In this document: one piece after another, positions 60,374 to 64,000 of the stretch
Position numbering within the stretch: the first letter of the stretch is position 1
Layout: every line of letters starts with the position of its first letter
From: JAENWD01 sp963837165
GTDB taxonomy: Bacteria; Acidobacteriota; Vicinamibacteria; Vicinamibacterales; JAENWD01
NCBI GenBank assembly: GCA_963837165.1
Contig: CAWIMD010000002.1
Location: forward strand, 1,178,001 to 1,242,000
Reading direction: 5' to 3'
Length of the DNA: 64,000 nt
Program-made: the position numbers and the translations under genes
Notes under the pieces: model-generated
Database searches by the model: none
What the model was told of the DNA's origin: nothing
The model's input: only the letters and a program-made list of their open reading frames with translations

Positions 60374-61330
60374 ATGCGGACACGCGGCGTGCATCACGAC
60401 GATTTCGCGGGTGTTTTCGCCGTGCCGCCCCTCGCGCGGCGGCGCGACGCGCGGCGCGGTCTGGACTTCGGGCAGAACGATCGGATCGTGGCCCACATCC
60501 TCCAGGGCGGGATCTCGCGACTCGTGTGGGGAGGCAACGCGTTCCTGTACCACGTCACGCTGGAGGAGTACGCCTCGCTGACCACGTGGATGAGCGACCT
60601 CGACGATCGGATCTGGGCCATCCCCAGCCTCGGGCCGTCGTTCGGCCGCGCGATGGACCAGGCGCCCATCCTGCGCCGGTACGCGTTCCCCGCGGCCATG
60701 CTGCTGCCCTGCCAGGATCCCAGGGATGCCGAGGGACTGGAGGCGGGGGTGCGCGAGATCGCCGACGCCGCCGGGATGCCCCTGATCCTCTATCTGAAGG
60801 ACGAGCGGGGATTCGGCTCGCACCTCGAGGCGGGCCTCGACGCGGTCGCGCGCCTCGTGGAGGCGGGAACGGTCGTCGGGATCAAGTACGCGGTCGTCCG
60901 GGACGATCCCGCCGCGGATCCCTATCTCGAGGGGCTGCTGACCCGCGTGAACCGGCGGCTGGTCGTCAGCGGCATGGGCGAGCGGCCCGCCATCATCCAC
61001 CTGCAACGCTTCGGCCTGCCGGGCTTCACCACGGGCTCTGGCTGCGTGGCGCCGGCCCTGAGCCAGGCACTGTTCGACGCCTGCCGGCGCGCCGAGTGGG
61101 ACGCCGCCGACAGCCTCCGATCCACGTTCCTGCCGCTGGAGGATCTCCGGGACGCGTGGGGACCCGCGCCGGTGCTGCACGCGGCCGTCGACCTGGCGGG
61201 AATCGCCGCGACCGGCGCCATCCCCCCCTACGTCAGCGAACCGGGCGAGTCGCGACGGACGGCAATCAGGGAGGCCGCCGGCGTCCTCGCCGACGTCGAG
61301 TCCCGGGTCGAGGCGGGCGAGCGCGCGTGA
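60374..61330 (+). CDS. DapA-family aldolase/dehydratase
   Basis: 318 residues, cytoplasmic. TIM-barrel DHDPS family with Schiff-base Lys171 (VGIKYAVV) and the partner Tyr140 (LILYLKDE). Lacks the arginine pair for diaminopimelate synthesis. Next to a sugar-acid dehydratase, it most likely cleaves or dehydrates a 2-keto-3-deoxy sugar acid. Coupled to the next gene by GTGA at 61327. Confidence 0.88.
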   Translation: MRTRGVHHDDFAGVFAVPPLARRRDARRGLDFGQNDRIVAHILQGGISRLVWGGNAFLYHVTLEEYASLTTWMSDLDDRIWAIPSLGPSFGRAMDQAPILRRYAFPAAMLLPCQDPRDAEGLEAGVREIADAAGMPLILYLKDERGFGSHLEAGLDAVARLVEAGTVVGIKYAVVRDDPAADPYLEGLLTRVNRRLVVSGMGERPAIIHLQRFGLPGFTTGSGCVAPALSQALFDACRRAEWDAADSLRSTFLPLEDLRDAWGPAPVLHAAVDLAGIAATGAIPPYVSEPGESRRTAIREAAGVLADVESRVEAGERA

Positions 61331-63057
61331 CCCGCCCCCGCCGCACGCCGGAGTCGCTGCGGAGCCATCGCTGGCTCGGCGTCAACGACCTGCGCTCGTT
61401 CGGGCACCGCTCGCGCACGACCCAGATGGGCTTCGCGGTCGAGGACTACGCCGGCAAGCCGGTCATCGCGATCATCAACACCTGGAGCGAGGCCAACCCG
61501 TGCCACACGCACCTCCGGCAGCGCGCCGAAGAGGTCAGGCGTGGCGTGTGGCAGGCCGGCGGATTTCCGCTCGAGATGCCCGCCATGTCGCTCGGCGAGA
61601 CGTTCATGAAGCCGAGCACGATGCTGTACCGGAACCTGCTGGCGATGGAGGTCGAGGAGCTGCTCCGCTCGAATCCGATCGACGGCGTCGTGCTGCTGGG
61701 CGGATGCGACAAGACAGTCCCGGGGCTGCTCATGGGCGCCATCAGCATGGATTTGCCCGCCGTGTTCCTGCCGGCCGGCCCGATGCTGCGCGGGAACTGG
61801 TGCGGACAGGTGCTGGCCAGCGGCACGGACGTCTGGAAGTACTGGGCGGAAAAGCGCGCCGGGCGCCTGAGCGACGAGGAGTGGACGGAGATCGAAGGCG
61901 GCATTGCCCGATTGTACGGCACCTGCATGACGATGGGGACGGCCTCGACGATGGCGTCGGTCACCGAGGCGCTGGGGATGACGCTGCCGGACGCCGCGGC
62001 CATGCCCGCCGCCGACTCCGGACAGGCGCGTCTGGCGACCGCCACCGGCCGTCGCATCGTCGAGATGGTATGGGAGGATCTGCGGCCGACCGACGTGCTG
62101 ACGCCGGCCGCGTTCCGCAACGGCGCCACCACTGCGCTTGCGATTGGCGGATCCACCAACGCCGTGATCCACCTGGTGGCGCTGGCCGGGCGGGCCGGCG
62201 TGGCGTTCGGCCTGGACGATTTCGACGCGCTGTCGCGGCGGACGCCGGTGCTCGCCAACATCCGACCGGTCGGCGAGTTCCTCATGGAGGACTTCTTCTA
62301 CGCGGGCGGCCTCCGGGCGCTGCTCGCGGGGATCCCCGACCTGCTCGACCAGCAGGCGCTGACCGTGTCCGGCCGCACACTCGGCGAGCTGCTGGACGGC
62401 GTGCGGGTGTTCAACGACGCGGTCATCCGGTCCCGCGAGCGCCCGGTGTCACCCGAAGGGGGGCTGGCGGTGCTCCGCGGAAATCTCGCGCCCGACGGGG
62501 CGGTGATCAAGCACACCGCCGCCGAGCCGCGCCTCCACGTGCACACGGGTCCGGCAGTGGTCTTCCGGGATTACAACGACATGGCGGCGCGCATCGACGA
62601 CCCCGCACTGCCGGTGACCGCCGATTCCGTGCTCGTGCTGCAGCACGCCGGCCCGGTGGGCGGCCCGGGGATGCCGGAATGGGGGATGCTGCCGATACCG
62701 AAGAAGCTGCTCGCGGCCGGCGTGCGCGACATGGTACGGGTGTCGGATGCGCGGATGAGCGGCACGGCGTACGGCGCGTGCGTACTGCACGTCGCTCCCG
62801 AGTCGTTCGTCGGCGGGCCGCTCGCCCTCGTGCGCGATGGCGATCCCATTGCGCTCGACGTGCCGAACCGGAGGCTGTCTCTCGACGTGCCGGAGGAGGA
62901 GCTGGCGAGACGCCGCACCGCCTGGCGGCCGCCGCAGACGATTTATCCGCGCGGCTACGGCTGGCTGTACTCGAAGCACATCACGCAGGCCAACGCGGGG
63001 TGCGACTTCGATTTCCTGGCCGGAACCGAGCGGATTCCCGAGCCGGAGATTCATTGA
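61327..63057 (+). CDS. IlvD/Edd-family sugar-acid dehydratase
   Basis: 576 residues from a GTG. Shows the [Fe-S] Cys residues Cys59 (NPCHTH), Cys127 (GGCDKTVPG) and Cys200 (GTCMTMGTAS), with ETFMKPSTMLYR typical of the aldonate subgroup (arabinonate/xylonate dehydratases) rather than of branched-chain IlvD. Dehydrates an aldonic or similar acid to the 2-keto-3-deoxy form used by the upstream aldolase. Ends in CAT TGA at the edge of the repeat region. Confidence 0.92.
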   Translation: MTRPRRTPESLRSHRWLGVNDLRSFGHRSRTTQMGFAVEDYAGKPVIAIINTWSEANPCHTHLRQRAEEVRRGVWQAGGFPLEMPAMSLGETFMKPSTMLYRNLLAMEVEELLRSNPIDGVVLLGGCDKTVPGLLMGAISMDLPAVFLPAGPMLRGNWCGQVLASGTDVWKYWAEKRAGRLSDEEWTEIEGGIARLYGTCMTMGTASTMASVTEALGMTLPDAAAMPAADSGQARLATATGRRIVEMVWEDLRPTDVLTPAAFRNGATTALAIGGSTNAVIHLVALAGRAGVAFGLDDFDALSRRTPVLANIRPVGEFLMEDFFYAGGLRALLAGIPDLLDQQALTVSGRTLGELLDGVRVFNDAVIRSRERPVSPEGGLAVLRGNLAPDGAVIKHTAAEPRLHVHTGPAVVFRDYNDMAARIDDPALPVTADSVLVLQHAGPVGGPGMPEWGMLPIPKKLLAAGVRDMVRVSDARMSGTAYGACVLHVAPESFVGGPLALVRDGDPIALDVPNRRLSLDVPEEELARRRTAWRPPQTIYPRGYGWLYSKHITQANAGCDFDFLAGTERIPEPEIH

Positions 63058-63180
63058 ACGCAGGTTCCAGGGTTCCAGGGTTCCAGGGGTTCAATGGGTC
63101 GTCAGGTTCGGCGGGTTCAGGTTCGGCGGGTTCAGGTTCAACAGGTTCAGGTTCGGCAGGTTCTGGGTTCGGACCCAGAG
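63058..63180. repeat. GGTTCCAG and GTTCAGGTTCGGCGG tandem arrays
   Basis: Begins right after the dehydratase stop: three GGTTCCAG units, then about five 15-bp units ending with GGTTCGG. Mirrored by a complementary array at 63766-63849. Confidence 0.8.
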
Positions 63181-63210
63181 AGTCGCGTGAAGAACCGCGA
63201 GGATCCTGAA
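63180..63210 (+). repeat. Direct repeat left of IS256 remnant
   Basis: 31 bp starting GAGTCGCGTGAAGAAC and ending GAGGATCCTGAA; one mismatch to the copy at 63722-63752. Confidence 0.8.
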
Positions 63211-63231
63211 ACTCGAGCAGAGAATAGCGAA

Positions 63232-63687
63232 TTGATCAGATCGGACGAGAGGTCCACGCCGTACATCTCGGCGAGGAACCACTGAATCTCGCGCACGGTC
63301 ATCCCGCGCGCATACAACGCGAGAATCTTGTCGTCGAACCCGGTGAAGCGCCGCGCGTGCTTGCCGATCAGCCGGGGCTCGAACGTGCCACCCGATCGCG
63401 CGGCACGTCAATCCGGAGCGAGCCATCGTCGGTCAGCACTGTCTTGTACCGTTGCGATGATTCGGCGTGTCCTCCGGCTTCTCGCCGCCCGCCGGATAAC
63501 CCAGGTGGTGCGTCAGCTCGCCACCGAGAGCGCGCTCGATGATTGCTTTCTTGAAGCGGCGAACGGCGGCGTCCAGGTCCTCCGGCGAAATCGGACCCTG
63601 ACGAACGAATTCATCCAGAATCTCGTCGGGAACAGGCGTGAGCTGGGCGTCAGACTCTTCCGTTTGTGGCGCATAGGCTCTCCTCAT
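63232..63687 (-). pseudogene. IS256-family transposase remnant
   Basis: Reading from the ATG at 63687, the start MRRAYAPQ, ERALGGELTHHLGYP and NHRNGT match IS256-type transposases. Frame is lost near 63446-63449 (a GTAC) and again near 63402, after which GKHARRFTGFDDKI and REIQWFLAEMYGVDLSSDLI are still recognisable. The DDE catalytic two-thirds are missing, so the element cannot transpose. Confidence 0.85.
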
Positions 63688-63721
63688 GCTATGCCCCACA
63701 CACAAAATTCCGGATTTCCTC

Positions 63722-63752
63722 GAGTCGCGTGAAGAACGGCGAGGATCCTGAA
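63722..63752 (+). repeat. Direct repeat right of IS256 remnant
   Basis: Second copy of the 31-bp repeat, on the same strand as the first and 512 bp away; the remnant lies between them. Confidence 0.8.
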
Positions 63753-63765
63753 GCTGATCTGCGAA

Positions 63766-63935
63766 CCGAACCTGCGGAACCGAACCTGCGGAACCGAACC
63801 TGCCGAACCGAACCTGCCGAACCGAACCTGCCGAACCGAACCTGCCGAACATGAACCAGCGGAACCCAGAACCATGGAACCCGCTAACCCGATCCGAACC
63901 CCTGGAACCCCTGGAACCCGCGAGACCTGCACTTG
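63766..63935. repeat. GAACCGAACCTGC tandem array and GGAACCC units
   Basis: At 63766-63849, about six 14-bp units GAACCGAACCTGCS; then looser GGAACCC/CCTGGAACCC units to about 63935. Reverse-complementary in composition to the array at 63058-63180. Confidence 0.8.
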
Positions 63936-63939
63936 GCAA

Positions 63940-64000
63940 CCCCAGCGACAGCACCAGCCCCGTCTGGATGAGCAGCGCGCACACGAGCACCAGCAGGCCG
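63940..64000 (-). CDS. 3' end of an unidentified membrane protein, partial
   Basis: Coming from beyond the window, the frame encodes a hydrophobic helix (LLVLVCALLIQTGLVLSL) and then runs without a natural end into the repeat array. The gene was probably cut short by the repeats. The helix is reminiscent of those before sensor-kinase domains, but too little is visible to name it. Confidence 0.3.

Noticed and set aside
63766..63849. Tandem array considered as CRISPR
   Set aside because: Units are 14 bp and directly abutting, with no unique spacers and no cas genes nearby.
63690..63990. Gly/Ser/Arg-rich protein read through the array
   Set aside because: The composition comes from the DNA repeat; no start, signal or homology supports a gene.

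Overview
The window is GC-rich and dense with large paralogous families: protein kinases fused to TPR or BRCT domains, an Oar-like TonB receptor, three periplasmic TPR proteins, two CRTAC1-type FG-GAP proteins, an AlkP-fold/TPR fusion, a PQQ dehydrogenase, and several secreted glycoside hydrolases. This mix suggests a soil or sediment Acidobacteriota, probably of the Vicinamibacteria type. That placement is inference from gene content; there is no rRNA or tRNA gene to confirm it.

Layout. 1-6610: a secreted glycosidase (start outside the window) converges on a minus-strand operon encoding a beta-propeller protein, a secreted acetamidase-like enzyme and a TPR kinase. 6664-9774: an SDR oxidoreductase and a two-gene quaternary-amine-type ABC importer. 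9782-13490: a CDF metal exporter, then a soluble PAS/PAS/GAF hybrid kinase. 13552-19593: a small Cys-containing protein and a CusCBA/CzcCBA-type metal efflux operon. 19647-29121: an S2P-type protease with CBS domains, a CHASE-GGDEF-EAL protein, a SlyD-like FKBP, an RraA-like protein, a GH20 hexosaminidase and a membrane hybrid kinase. 29343-38910: a TonB receptor, then a TPR/CRTAC1/TPR/TPR operon. 38947-47076: an AlkP-fold/TPR protein and a sulfotransferase diverge from an operon of two AlkP-fold enzymes, a small RHH-like protein and a membrane protein. 47123-54716: a GH130-like protein, a second CRTAC1 protein, a kinase-BRCT fusion, a DUF1579 protein, a Tat-exported esterase and a PQQ dehydrogenase. 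54802-63057: a PEBP protein, a GH2 beta-glucuronidase-like enzyme, a MetE-like zinc protein, a DUF4038-type hydrolase, a DapA-family aldolase and a sugar-acid dehydratase, which together look like uronide or aldonate breakdown. 63058-64000: repeat arrays around an IS256 transposase remnant and the end of an unidentified gene.

Three observations stand out. First, all six single-base frameshifts that split otherwise intact genes lie at a GTAC tetranucleotide and correct cleanly by removing one C or G there. Second, one Ser/Thr kinase ends in a BRCT domain. Third, many gene 3' ends run into tandem-repeat hairpins with different sequences, and several genes have a -10-like hexamer 6-9 nt before the start codon, which suggests leaderless transcripts.
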